DNA of 8,701 nucleotides from Acidobacteria bacterium 37-71-11 (GCA_002279285.1 NCBR01000211.1:1-8701), one strand, 5' to 3'. Shown: positions 1-6,584, numbered from the stretch's first letter. Notes: generated from the sequence alone by a model not told the origin. Made by a program: numbers and translations.

Positions 1-661
1 CCACCGCCCCGGTGAACGCCCCCTTGAGGTGGCCGAACAGCTCGCTCTCGATCAACTCGGCCGGGATCGCGGCGCAGTTCACCGCCACGAACGGGTTGCC
101 GCCCCGCCTCGAGTTGCGGTGCAGCAGGCGTGCCACGACTTCCTTACCCGTCCCGTTCGGCCCCGAGATCAGCACCCGCGAGTCGGTGGGCGCGGCCAGC
201 ATGATCTGGCGCCTGAGTTCCACGACCGCCGGCGACGCGCCCGTCAGGAGCGGCTCCTCCTCCTCGCGCTCGGCCGCGAGGCGCTCGGTCAGACGGGCCC
301 GCGCCAGCGCGTTGTTCACCGTGACCAGCACGCGCTCGAGCGCCAGCGGCTTGTCCAGGAAGTCGATGGCGCCCTCGTGCAACGCCCGCACCGCCTGCTC
401 GGCACCGGAGTGGCCGGAGATCATCACCACCGGCACCAGGTGCCCGGCGGCGCGCATCCGGCGCAGCGCCTCGATCCCGTCCATCCCCGGCAGCGCGACA
501 TCGAGCAGGACGAGGTCGTAGAGCTCCCGCGCCACCGTGTCGAGCGCCTCCTCGCCGGACCCCACCGTCGTGACCGCGAAGCCCTCGTCGCGCAGGATCC
601 CGCCGAGCTGTTCCAGGATGCCGCGCTCGTCGTCCACCAACAGGATGTGCGCGTGGCTCAA
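1..661 (-). CDS. ntrX: NtrX-like sigma-54-dependent response regulator (3' end off the window)
   Basis: Response regulator that would activate sigma-54 promoters when phosphorylated by the adjacent kinase. Only the first 220 codons are present; the rest of the AAA+ domain and the DNA-binding domain lie beyond base 1. Residues 1-120 are a receiver domain: acidic pair D10-D11, phospho-acceptor D54 (LLDVALPGMDG), S82, and K104 in FLDKP. A charged linker (about 125-137) leads to the AAA+ domain, with Walker A GPNGTGKE at 167-174 and an intact GAFTGA sigma-54 contact loop at 214-219 (bases 5-22). The start is TTG at 659-661, which overlaps the TGA of ntrY (TTGA) and is preceded by a G-rich stretch. 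No in-frame ATG would keep the first beta strand. The stretch after K104 (PLALERVLVTVNNAL) resembles NtrX more than NtrC, and the ntrY neighbour supports this. The family is certain; NtrX rather than another NtrC-type regulator is likely. Confidence 0.9.
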   Translation of the reverse strand, partial: MSHAHILLVDDERGILEQLGGILRDEGFAVTTVGSGEEALDTVARELYDLVLLDVALPGMDGIEALRRMRAAGHLVPVVMISGHSGAEQAVRALHEGAIDFLDKPLALERVLVTVNNALARARLTERLAAEREEEEPLLTGASPAVVELRRQIMLAAPTDSRVLISGPNGTGKEVVARLLHRNSRRGGNPFVAVNCAAIPAELIESELFGHLKGAFTGAV

Positions 662-2649
662 CGTTCGCCCCCCGGGAGACGCACGACCGCAACCGCGCCG
701 TGCGGCCGGTTGGGCTCGAGCCGCACGGTGCCGCCGTGGTCGGTGACGATCCGTTGCACCATCGCGAGACCGACGCCGGAACCCCTCCCCTTGGTCGAGT
801 AGAACGGCTGGAACAGCAGATCCGGGTCGTCCACCTTGAGCCCCGAGCCCTCATCGGACACCGTCACCACAGCCTCGTCCCCCTCCCATCCGATTCCGAC
901 CGTCACGGCACCGCCGGGAGGCGACGCCTCGACCGCGTTGTCGATGAGGTTGGTGAGCACCTGGCGGAACTGGTCGGGGTCGAGCAGGACCTCGCGCCCG
1001 CCGGAGCCGTCGACGAGCCCGACGCGGAGCCCCTCGCGAACGCCCTGGTAGAGCGCGACCGCCTGGCCCGCAAGCTCCCCGATCTTCACCGGCCGCCGCG
1101 CCAGCGGCGGCATCTTGGCGTAGCGCGAGAAGCTGTCCACCATCTCCTGCATCGCCTGCACGTGCTCGACGATCGCCCGGCTCCCCTGGGTGACGACCTC
1201 GCCGAGCTCCGGACTGTCCCGCTCGAGGTGGCGCGCCATGCGTTCGGCCGCCAGCCGGATCGGCGTGAGCGGGTTCTTGATCTGGTGCGCGATGCGCCGG
1301 GCGACCTCGCTCCACGCCGCCAGGCGCTGGGCGCGCTGCAGCTGGGTGAGGTCCTCGAGCGCCACCACCCAACCCTCCGGACGCTCCTCCCCACCCAGCG
1401 GCACGACGGCCATCTCGAGGTGGCGCGCCAGCCCGCCCGGGTAGACGGTGAGCGATCCGCGCACCGGCCCGGTTGCGGTCCGGATCGTGTCCGCGATGCG
1501 CGCCAGGCCCGCCGCGTCCAGTGCGTCCAGCGGCAGCGCCGCGGTCGCCAGCTCCGGTACCCCGAGCATCGCGGCTGCCGCCGGGTTGCCGCGCACCTGA
1601 GCGCGCTGGGCGTCGAGCGTGAGCACGCCGGTGCGCACCGCGCCGAGCACGGCGTCGAGCTGGCGGACCGTGGCGTTGAGCTCCTCGTCGCGCTGCCGCA
1701 GGCGCTGCACCATCGAGTTGAACGACCCGACGAGCATGCCGACCTCGTCCTCGGCCGGGAGCGGGACCGGCTCCAGCGACTCCCCGCCGGCGATCCTCTG
1801 CGTCGTCGCCGCCAGGGCGAGCAGCGGCGCCGTGAACCGCCGCGAGAGGTAAAGGCCGAGCCAGATCGCTGCGAACATCACGAGCAGGGCGAGCCCCCCG
1901 AACCCCAGCACCACCGTCGCCGTGATCGTGGGACGTTCGATCTTGAGCCGCTCGTAGGCGGCACCGCCGGCGGCGAGACGGGCCTGCGCCTTCGCCAGGT
2001 CCTCCGGAAGCGCCTCGCCGACCAGGACGGCGGAGCCGTCCGGCAACCGCCGCCAGGCGCGCACGACCAGCGTACCGCCGAAACGCTCGCCGCGCACGCC
2101 GTCGGCCTTGAAGGCGTTCGCCGGGAGCGGCGGCAGCTTCTGCAAGATGCGCTGGCGCGGGTCCGCGAACTCGACGATCGGGATGCCGTTGCGCAGCAAC
2201 CCGGTGAGGTGGTCGCCGAGCTCGGCGTGCAGCCGCTCGATCTCGGCCAGGCGCGCGGGCTCGGAGGTGATCCCCCGCACCCGTTGCGCGATCACGCCGG
2301 CGGCATGCGCGAGCAGGAACAGAAGCGAGGTCGGGACCAGGATCAAACCGAGGTAGGAGAGCAGCAACTTGGTGCGGAAGCGGGAGCCGAGGATCCCGTA
2401 GTGGCGCTCGAGGCCCAGCTTGAGGAAGTTGCGCAGGAGGATGAAGAGCAGGATCGCGATCAGCGTCAGATCGAACCACCAGAGCAGGAACGTCAACAGG
2501 CGGTTGGTGAACTGCTCGGCGGGGAGCCCGGCCATGCGCGCGAACAGCGCGTAGGCGCCGCCGGCGAGCACGAGCAGGCCCAGGTAGACGGCAGCCAGGA
2601 ACCGGTTCTGCCGCCGGTAGCGCTGCCAGCGCCGCCGCCACTCCTTCAC
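658..2649 (-). CDS. ntrY: NtrY-like membrane sensor histidine kinase
   Basis: Inner-membrane histidine kinase expected to phosphorylate the NtrX product encoded just downstream. At 663 residues it is slightly shorter than many NtrY proteins but shows the full architecture. Three hydrophobic segments (about 17-38, 50-73, 94-120) precede an extracytoplasmic region of about 120 residues. A fourth membrane segment (about 242-267), HAMP (268-322) and PAS (325-436) follow. The dimerisation domain has an NtrY-type H box, ARRIAHQIKNPLTPIRLAAE, with phospho-acceptor H455. The ATPase domain shows the N box (N567 and N571 in LTNLIDNAVEA), G1 box DEGSG (599-603), F box LFQPFYSTK (612-620) and G2 box GRGSGVGLAM (621-630). 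All catalytic boxes are intact, so it should be active. The start is GTG at 2647-2649, overlapping the TGA of the upstream DUF4390 gene (GTGA), with GGAG five bases before it. Its stop overlaps the ntrX start. The signal sensed cannot be read from the sequence. Confidence 0.93.
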   Translation of the reverse strand: MKEWRRRWQRYRRQNRFLAAVYLGLLVLAGGAYALFARMAGLPAEQFTNRLLTFLLWWFDLTLIAILLFILLRNFLKLGLERHYGILGSRFRTKLLLSYLGLILVPTSLLFLLAHAAGVIAQRVRGITSEPARLAEIERLHAELGDHLTGLLRNGIPIVEFADPRQRILQKLPPLPANAFKADGVRGERFGGTLVVRAWRRLPDGSAVLVGEALPEDLAKAQARLAAGGAAYERLKIERPTITATVVLGFGGLALLVMFAAIWLGLYLSRRFTAPLLALAATTQRIAGGESLEPVPLPAEDEVGMLVGSFNSMVQRLRQRDEELNATVRQLDAVLGAVRTGVLTLDAQRAQVRGNPAAAAMLGVPELATAALPLDALDAAGLARIADTIRTATGPVRGSLTVYPGGLARHLEMAVVPLGGEERPEGWVVALEDLTQLQRAQRLAAWSEVARRIAHQIKNPLTPIRLAAERMARHLERDSPELGEVVTQGSRAIVEHVQAMQEMVDSFSRYAKMPPLARRPVKIGELAGQAVALYQGVREGLRVGLVDGSGGREVLLDPDQFRQVLTNLIDNAVEASPPGGAVTVGIGWEGDEAVVTVSDEGSGLKVDDPDLLFQPFYSTKGRGSGVGLAMVQRIVTDHGGTVRLEPNRPHGAVAVVRLPGGER

Positions 2650-3146
2650 GGCAGCTCCGGCACCGAGAGCTGGACCCAGTCCGTCCCGACCGTGGTCGGG
2701 ATCACGAGCAGCTTGTACCGGGTCAAGAACTCGGCGCGCACGAACAGCAGCAATGGTTCGCGGCGCAACGGCACCGCGACCTCGGACGGCGGCGGGTGCG
2801 TCACCCAGCGCACCGCCTCATCGAGGGTACCGACCTGGCCCGAGGCGAGGATCTCGCCGTCCAGTTCTGCCACCAGGGCGAACACGCCGGTGAGAGGATC
2901 GCGCTGCGCCTTGACGACGAGCTCGTGGGCGGCGACACGCTGGTCCCAGAGCCAGTGCCGGTTGCGGTACAGGCGCAACCGGTAGGTGATGCTGACCGGC
3001 GCCCCCCCGGCGAGCGCCTCGGTCCACTCGCTGGGGAGGGCCCTACCGACGACGACCTGCACCACCAGCCGGCCCGGCGCGGGCGTCAAGAGCACATCGA
3101 GGTCGGGCGCCGCCACCGCGGCCAGCAGGATCGCGGCCAAAAACAT
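2646..3146 (-). CDS. DUF4390 domain protein, probably exported
   Basis: Small protein of unknown function, 166 residues from the ATG at 3144-3146. The body matches the DUF4390 pattern as I know it: a beta-rich protein with VSITYRLRLYRNRHWLWDQRV followed by a second strand block (HELVVKAQRDPLTGVFAL). Genes of this family are often found directly before ntrY, as here. The N-terminus (MFLAAILLAAVAA before PDLD) is hydrophobic and ends in an AxA-like site, so it is probably a signal peptide or anchor, although it lacks the usual Lys/Arg. The frame stays open to a TTG at 3168-3170, but that start adds VWYDCHT before the hydrophobic stretch and is less convincing. No Shine-Dalgarno precedes either start. 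The stop overlaps the ntrY start (GTGA), so the two are probably co-translated. An accessory role in NtrY signalling across the membrane is an inference from position only. Confidence 0.72.
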   Translation of the reverse strand: MFLAAILLAAVAAPDLDVLLTPAPGRLVVQVVVGRALPSEWTEALAGGAPVSITYRLRLYRNRHWLWDQRVAAHELVVKAQRDPLTGVFALVAELDGEILASGQVGTLDEAVRWVTHPPPSEVAVPLRREPLLLFVRAEFLTRYKLLVIPTTVGTDWVQLSVPELP

Positions 3147-3169
3147 GGTGTGGCAATCATACCACACCA
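3146..3169 (-). promoter_or_regulatory. Perfect 8+8 bp inverted repeat with embedded -10 box before the DUF4390-ntrY-ntrX genes
   Basis: On the minus strand the sequence reads TGGTGTGG, then TATGATTG, then CCACACCA: two perfect 8-base arms around an 8-base centre. The centre begins with TATGAT (3156-3161), five of six matches to a sigma-70 -10 box, in an AT-rich patch that stands out locally. No good -35 box is seen at 16-18 bp. The last base of the palindrome is the A of the likely ATG of the DUF4390 gene. A transcript starting about seven bases after the TATGAT would be nearly leaderless, which fits the missing Shine-Dalgarno. The symmetry fits a dimeric repressor covering the -10 box. In a read-through transcript from lpxC it could instead form a hairpin at the start codon. 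The binding protein is unknown. Confidence 0.5.
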
Positions 3170-3227
3170 ACCCGAAACCGAACTCGCAGGGCGCACCGCA
3201 TCCGCAGCCGTCCAGGCGAGTCCATGT

Positions 3228-3249
3228 CCGGCCGTCAACCGCCGGCCGG
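3228..3249 (-). terminator. Possible GC-rich hairpin after lpxC
   Basis: CCGGCC at 3228-3233 and GGCCGG at 3244-3249 can pair across a 10-base loop, ten bases past the lpxC stop codon. There is no T-run on either strand, so this is at best a weak or Rho-assisted terminator. Such short GC palindromes are common by chance at this base composition. It lies between lpxC and the putative promoter of the DUF4390 gene, so a real terminator here would separate the two transcription units. Confidence 0.2.
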
Positions 3250-3258
3250 CGAGGCCAT

Positions 3259-4173
3259 TCAGCCCGCCAGCGCGGCCTCCGATTCCACCTCGCCGGGGTA
3301 CGGGCGCACGCTCAGCGGCGCGAGCCGGTCGGGTTCGACGAGCTCCCACGCCTCGGGGGTGGCGAGCAACTCGCTGACGGCCGCCACGTGCAGCGCGTGA
3401 CCGGCCTTGTGCGCCACGACGTGCGCGAGCAGCGGGAACTCGAGCAAAGCCAGGTCGCCGATCAGGTCGAGCACCTTGTGACGCACGAACTCGTCGGGGA
3501 AGCGCAACTCGCCGGAGAGCACCCTCCCCTGGTCCACCACGATGCAGTTCTCGAGCGACCCGCCGAGGCCGAGCCCGCGCTCCCGGAGCACCGGCACCTC
3601 CTCGAGAAAGCCGAACGTGCGCGCCGGCGCGATGGCGGCGGCGAAGCGCTGCGGCGTGATCGCGCCGGCGAAGCGCTGCCGCCCGACGGCGGGCGAGTCG
3701 TAGCTGACCCGGTAGTCCACCTCCAGCTCGTCCCCGGGGCGCAGCTCGATCCAGCGTTCGTCGTCGCCCACGCGCACGACCCGCCGGACCCGCAGCTCCG
3801 GCTGGCTGACCTTCTGATCCTCGAAACCGGCGCGGTGCAGCATCTCGACGAACGGGAGCGCCGAGCCGTCCAGGATCGGTACCTCGGCCCCGGAAAGGTC
3901 GATGAAGAGGTTGGTAACGCCGGTCCCGGACACCGCCGCCATCACGTGCTCGACGGTCCGGGCTTCGGCCCCCCGGAGGCGCAGCGTCGTCGCGTACGCG
4001 AGATCGCGGGCGTTCTCCGCTCGCGCCGGAATCGCGATCCCGAGGTCGGTGCGCACGAACACGACGCCGGTGCCCGGCGGGGCGGGGCGCAGGCGCAGCG
4101 CCACCCGCTCGCCGCCGTGGATACCGACCCCGTTGGCGCTCGCGGTTCGGAGAATCGTCCTCTGCCAGGTCAT
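3259..4173 (-). CDS. lpxC: UDP-3-O-acyl-N-acetylglucosamine deacetylase LpxC
   Basis: Zinc-dependent cytosolic deacetylase that carries out the committed step of lipid A synthesis, removing the acetyl group from UDP-3-O-acyl-GlcNAc. The 304-residue length matches the family (E. coli about 305). Zinc ligands are present: H76 in TVEHVMAA, and H232 and D236 in VRHKVLD. The general acid/base histidine is H259 in AHKAGHAL, and T186 in ARTFGF corresponds to the active-site threonine. The IPILDGS-like stretch (EVPILDGSALPF, 97-108) is also typical. The start is ATG at 4171-4173, with a strong GGAGG six bases upstream; the open frame extends further upstream on this strand, but only as antisense of the divergent gene. 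It diverges from the HD-GYP gene and lies 112 bases before the DUF4390 start on the same strand. LpxC marks the host as having LPS. Confidence 0.97.
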   Translation of the reverse strand: MTWQRTILRTASANGVGIHGGERVALRLRPAPPGTGVVFVRTDLGIAIPARAENARDLAYATTLRLRGAEARTVEHVMAAVSGTGVTNLFIDLSGAEVPILDGSALPFVEMLHRAGFEDQKVSQPELRVRRVVRVGDDERWIELRPGDELEVDYRVSYDSPAVGRQRFAGAITPQRFAAAIAPARTFGFLEEVPVLRERGLGLGGSLENCIVVDQGRVLSGELRFPDEFVRHKVLDLIGDLALLEFPLLAHVVAHKAGHALHVAAVSELLATPEAWELVEPDRLAPLSVRPYPGEVESEAALAG

Positions 4174-4179
4174 GACTCG

Positions 4180-4184
4180 CCTCC
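4180..4184 (-). promoter_or_regulatory. Shine-Dalgarno site of lpxC
   Basis: On the minus strand this is GGAGG, six bases before the ATG at 4171-4173. It is the clearest ribosome-binding site in the window. It fixes the lpxC start, because the frame stays open for another 430 bases upstream. Confidence 0.8.
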
Positions 4185-4251
4185 GGGATCCGCCAAGCGA
4201 GGAGCGTGCCAGCTTCGGGGGAAGCACGCCAAGGAGATCCTCTACCGTTGT

Positions 4252-5679
4252 ATGGAGGAGCTCCAGGCAACGAAGGCCGCGCTCTACCTCGAGGGGAGCG
4301 ATGGCGTGTTCGAGCTTGCCGCCAGCTACGGGTTTGGACGCCGGGATGGGCTGGCCCCGTCGCTGCCTCTCGGTCACCCGCTCATGGACTGGACCCGCCG
4401 CAACCGCACCGGCCCCGCGTACCTCAACGCGCCGCAGGAGTTCCCCGCTCTCGGGCCGCTCCTGGAGAGCGCCCTCACCTCGCGCCTGATGACGATCCCG
4501 CTCGCGGTCGCGGGCCGCATGGTGGGGCTCGTCGATGCGCGGGACAAGTCGCGCAGGGCCGCGTACGGGACCGAGGACGTGGCCGTGGCGCGCAGCATCG
4601 GCCATGCACTCGAGCGCTTCGTCGCCGAACTCGGCGGCTCACCCCCGCTCGCTGAAGCGCCGGCGCCGCCGCCGGAGCCGGCGCAGGCCACGATGGAGGT
4701 CGCCGCCCTCTCCCACCACCGGATCATCGAGGACCTCACCGGACTGGTGCGGTCCCTGGCGCGCCTTCCCGAACTCGCGGCCGCCGTGCTCACGCTCACC
4801 GACGGGCGCAGCGCTCGGGCCCTGGCGCTGCACGCCGTGCCCCTCGACCAGCAGCACCGGGATGCGATCGCCGCCCACCAGGCGCGCGCGTTCCTGGGAT
4901 CGGGCGTGAAGGCGCCGGCGGCGGAGCGCTGGGGCTGGGACGGCCAGGCGAGCGGCGGCAGCCAGACGCGCGCCGAAGAGATCCGGACCGCCGTGCTGAT
5001 GACCGGCCCGCCCGTCTGGGTCGCGCTCTCGCTCGTCACCCCGGCTGGCGCGGCCGCCCCCGACGCCGTCTTCGCCGCTGCGGCCCACGGCCTCGAGCTC
5101 GCCCGGTCGCTGCGGGACTACCGGCGGGCGGCCCGCAACCTCGCCCGCGTCCTGCTCGAACCGGGCGAGACCTCGTTCCCGCACCTTAGGCAGCACTCGC
5201 AGGCGACGTCGGAGGTCGCGCAGCGGATGGCGGCCGCCCTGCACTTGCCCGAGGACCAGGACGAGCTGGTCACGGTCGCCGCCTACCTCCACGACGTCGG
5301 CATGCGCGAGCTCGACTACGCCCGCGTCTACCGCCTCGAACGCCCCGGCGAGGCCGAGCAGCGCATCTACCACCGCCACCCGGTCGTGGGCGCCCGCATC
5401 GTGGAGGCCTCCGAGTTTCCCGGCGACCTCGCGGGGGCGATCCGCTATCACCACGAGCGCTGGGACGGCGGCGGCTATCCGCAGCACCTCGCGGGACGCA
5501 CGATCCCGCTCGCCAGCCGCATCATCCATCTGGCGGAGGTCTACGACGTCCTCACGTCGCCGTCGTCGTACCGCCGCGCGCTGCCGCGCGAGGCCGCCCT
5601 CGACGCCATCAGCGCCGAGGCCGGTCGCCAGTTCGACCCCGAGCTCGTCCCGGCGCTCGTCGAGGCCGTCCGCCCATGA
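4252..5679 (+). CDS. GAF and HD-GYP domain protein, putative cyclic-di-GMP phosphodiesterase
   Basis: Probable cytosolic signalling protein, 475 residues from the ATG at 4252. An N-terminal GAF-like domain (about 1-125) is joined by a Pro/Ala linker (about 130-147) to a second, poorly conserved GAF-like region (about 150-300). A C-terminal HD-GYP domain (about 305-470) follows. Metal ligands are visible: H315, H347-D348 (YLHDVGM), H376 (HRHP), H400-H401 (HHERWDGGGYP) with the GYP at 408-410. Two consensus positions differ: the lysine of HDxGK is M351, and the late metal-binding Asp is E429 (LAEVYD). Activity on cyclic-di-GMP is therefore likely but not assured. No membrane segment is seen. 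The coding signal seems to extend upstream of the ATG (KHAKEILYRC reads as the first GAF helix), yet no standard start exists in that frame until 4117, inside lpxC. AAGGAG at 4231-4236 is too far from the ATG. The stop overlaps the smpB start (ATGA). The family is confident; the start is uncertain. Confidence 0.85.
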   Translation: MEELQATKAALYLEGSDGVFELAASYGFGRRDGLAPSLPLGHPLMDWTRRNRTGPAYLNAPQEFPALGPLLESALTSRLMTIPLAVAGRMVGLVDARDKSRRAAYGTEDVAVARSIGHALERFVAELGGSPPLAEAPAPPPEPAQATMEVAALSHHRIIEDLTGLVRSLARLPELAAAVLTLTDGRSARALALHAVPLDQQHRDAIAAHQARAFLGSGVKAPAAERWGWDGQASGGSQTRAEEIRTAVLMTGPPVWVALSLVTPAGAAAPDAVFAAAAHGLELARSLRDYRRAARNLARVLLEPGETSFPHLRQHSQATSEVAQRMAAALHLPEDQDELVTVAAYLHDVGMRELDYARVYRLERPGEAEQRIYHRHPVVGARIVEASEFPGDLAGAIRYHHERWDGGGYPQHLAGRTIPLASRIIHLAEVYDVLTSPSSYRRALPREAALDAISAEAGRQFDPELVPALVEAVRP

Positions 5680-6122
5680 AGGTGCTGGCTTCGAACCGCA
5701 AGGCCCGATTCGAGTATGAGATCCTCGAGCGCACCACCGCCGGCATCGTCCTCACCGGCGGCGAGGTCAAGTCGATCAGGGAGAGCCACGCCAAGATCCA
5801 GGAAGGGTGGGTGGCGTTCGAGGCCGGCGAGGCGTTCCTCGCCGACGTCCACGTCCCACCCTACGAGAACGCGGGGTACGCCACCCACGACCCCACGCGG
5901 CGGCGCAAGCTCCTCCTCGCCAAGCGCGACATCATCCGTCTCGCCAGCAAGGTGGCCGAGAAGGGCCTCACCGTCGTGCCGCTCGCGATCGTCGTCGAGG
6001 GCAACTGGATCAAGGTCGAACTCGCCCTGGTGCGCGGCAAGAAGCTGCACGACAAGCGCGAGACGCTCAGGCGCCGCACCCTCGACCGCGAAGCCGCCGC
6101 CGCGATGAAGGACCGCCGTTAG
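5676..6122 (+). CDS. smpB: SsrA-binding protein SmpB
   Basis: Binds tmRNA and brings it to stalled ribosomes for trans-translation. The 148-residue length is close to the family norm of about 150-160. Family landmarks are present in order: NRKARFEYEI (7-16), GIVLTGGEVKSIR (23-35, usually TGTEVKSLR), PYENAGY (62-68), and the basic tail GKKLHDKRETLRRR (121-134), whose H125-D126-K127-R128 matches the conserved HDKR needed to act in the decoding site. The start is ATG at 5676, overlapping the TGA of the HD-GYP gene by four bases. The only Shine-Dalgarno hint is a weak GAGG about ten bases upstream, so translation is probably coupled. The tmRNA gene itself is not in this window. Pairing with an HD-GYP gene is not a standard smpB context that I recognise. 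Confidence 0.96.
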   Translation: MKVLASNRKARFEYEILERTTAGIVLTGGEVKSIRESHAKIQEGWVAFEAGEAFLADVHVPPYENAGYATHDPTRRRKLLLAKRDIIRLASKVAEKGLTVVPLAIVVEGNWIKVELALVRGKKLHDKRETLRRRTLDREAAAAMKDRR

Positions 6123-6131
6123 CGAAGGGAA

Positions 6132-6150
6132 ACCGCGGCACGCGCGCGGT
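6132..6150 (+). other. Small inverted repeat between smpB and the cytochrome gene
   Basis: ACCGCG (6132-6137) and CGCGGT (6145-6150) can pair across a seven-base loop, three bases before the ATG at 6154. There is no T-run. It could be a weak terminator for smpB or a structure over the cytochrome translation start, but six-base GC stems arise readily by chance here. Confidence 0.2.
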
Positions 6151-6153
6151 ACC

Positions 6154-6540
6154 ATGCCATCCATGAGGGGCGGGGCTCTGGCGCTCGCCGCGGTGCCGTC
6201 GTTCGGACTGAGCGCGGCTGCGTGTTCGCCGTCCGGAGGGAAGCCGCCGGGAACCGTCGCGACCCCGGCCCCCGGCCGGCTGGTCTTCCTCGCCGAGACG
6301 TGCCCGACCTGCCACGGCCACGGCCGCGAGGGGACCAACACCGGGCCCGCCCTGGACCGGTTGCGGCGCCACTGGGACGAGGACACGCTCGTCCGCTTCC
6401 TGCACAACCCCGCCGCTTTCAAGCTTCTGGACCCGCGCCTGGCCGCGTTGGCGCAGCGCTACAGATCGGACATGCCGCCGCTGTTCGCCGCGGACGAGCG
6501 GCGCGTCCGGGCGCTGGCCCGCTACCTGCTGCAGGAGTGA
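6154..6540 (+). CDS. Small mono-heme cytochrome c, possible lipoprotein
   Basis: Exported electron-carrier-like protein of 128 residues. The single heme site is C50-P-T-C53-H54 (ETCPTCHG), followed by a conserved-looking GPALDRL, and M107 in SDMPPLFA is the likely distal heme ligand before the final helix (RRVRALARYL). This is the usual class I cytochrome c layout in a compact form. The N-terminus is hydrophobic (about 8-23) and reaches SAAAC, so C24 could be a lipobox cysteine. The -3 residue is Ala rather than Leu, so ordinary cleavage at this point is also possible. Starts at 6154 or 6163 (residue M4) are both ATG, with no clear Shine-Dalgarno; I keep the longer. It sits 31 bases after smpB. 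No oxidase or other redox gene is nearby, so its partner cannot be read from context. Confidence 0.82.
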   Translation: MPSMRGGALALAAVPSFGLSAAACSPSGGKPPGTVATPAPGRLVFLAETCPTCHGHGREGTNTGPALDRLRRHWDEDTLVRFLHNPAAFKLLDPRLAALAQRYRSDMPPLFAADERRVRALARYLLQE

Positions 6541-6549
6541 CCCGACGCC

Positions 6550-6568
6550 GGCCGCGGCCACGGCGGCC
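6550..6568 (+). terminator. Possible GC-rich hairpin after the cytochrome gene
   Basis: GGCCGC (6550-6555) and GCGGCC (6563-6568) form a six-base stem with a seven-base loop, nine bases after the cytochrome stop. An alternative fold is the perfect ten-base palindrome GGCCGCGGCC at 6550-6559. No T-run follows. It may end the HD-GYP-smpB-cytochrome unit, but the evidence is structural only and weak. Confidence 0.22.
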
Positions 6569-6584
6569 AGGCGCAAACGCGCGG

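Noticed and set aside
144..854. A 236-codon minus-strand open frame across the ntrX-ntrY junction
   Set aside because: It is out of frame with both recognised proteins; its translation is Arg/Ala/Gly-rich with no motif.
700..2985. A 761-codon open frame on the plus strand
   Set aside because: It is antisense to ntrY and the DUF4390 gene, which have clear domains. The translation is rich in Arg, Glu, His and Gln with no domain, as expected for the reverse of GC-rich coding sequence.
3171..3258. Small RNA or riboswitch in the lpxC-DUF4390 gap
   Set aside because: Apart from the palindrome and a short GC hairpin, I see no conserved fold or T-run terminator to support an RNA gene.
2986..4251. 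Possible long N-terminal extension of the HD-GYP protein (open frame from 2986)
   Set aside because: The stretch is antisense to lpxC and part of the DUF4390 gene and has no domain character. Only the last dozen codons before 4252 look like protein.
4174..4605. Possible N-terminal extension of LpxC
   Set aside because: The conserved LpxC sequence begins at the ATG at 4173, which has a strong GGAGG. The upstream residues are antisense of the GAF domain.
6123..6153. tmRNA (ssrA) gene beside smpB
   Set aside because: ssrA is often near smpB, but the 31-base gap here is far too short and the following sequence is coding.
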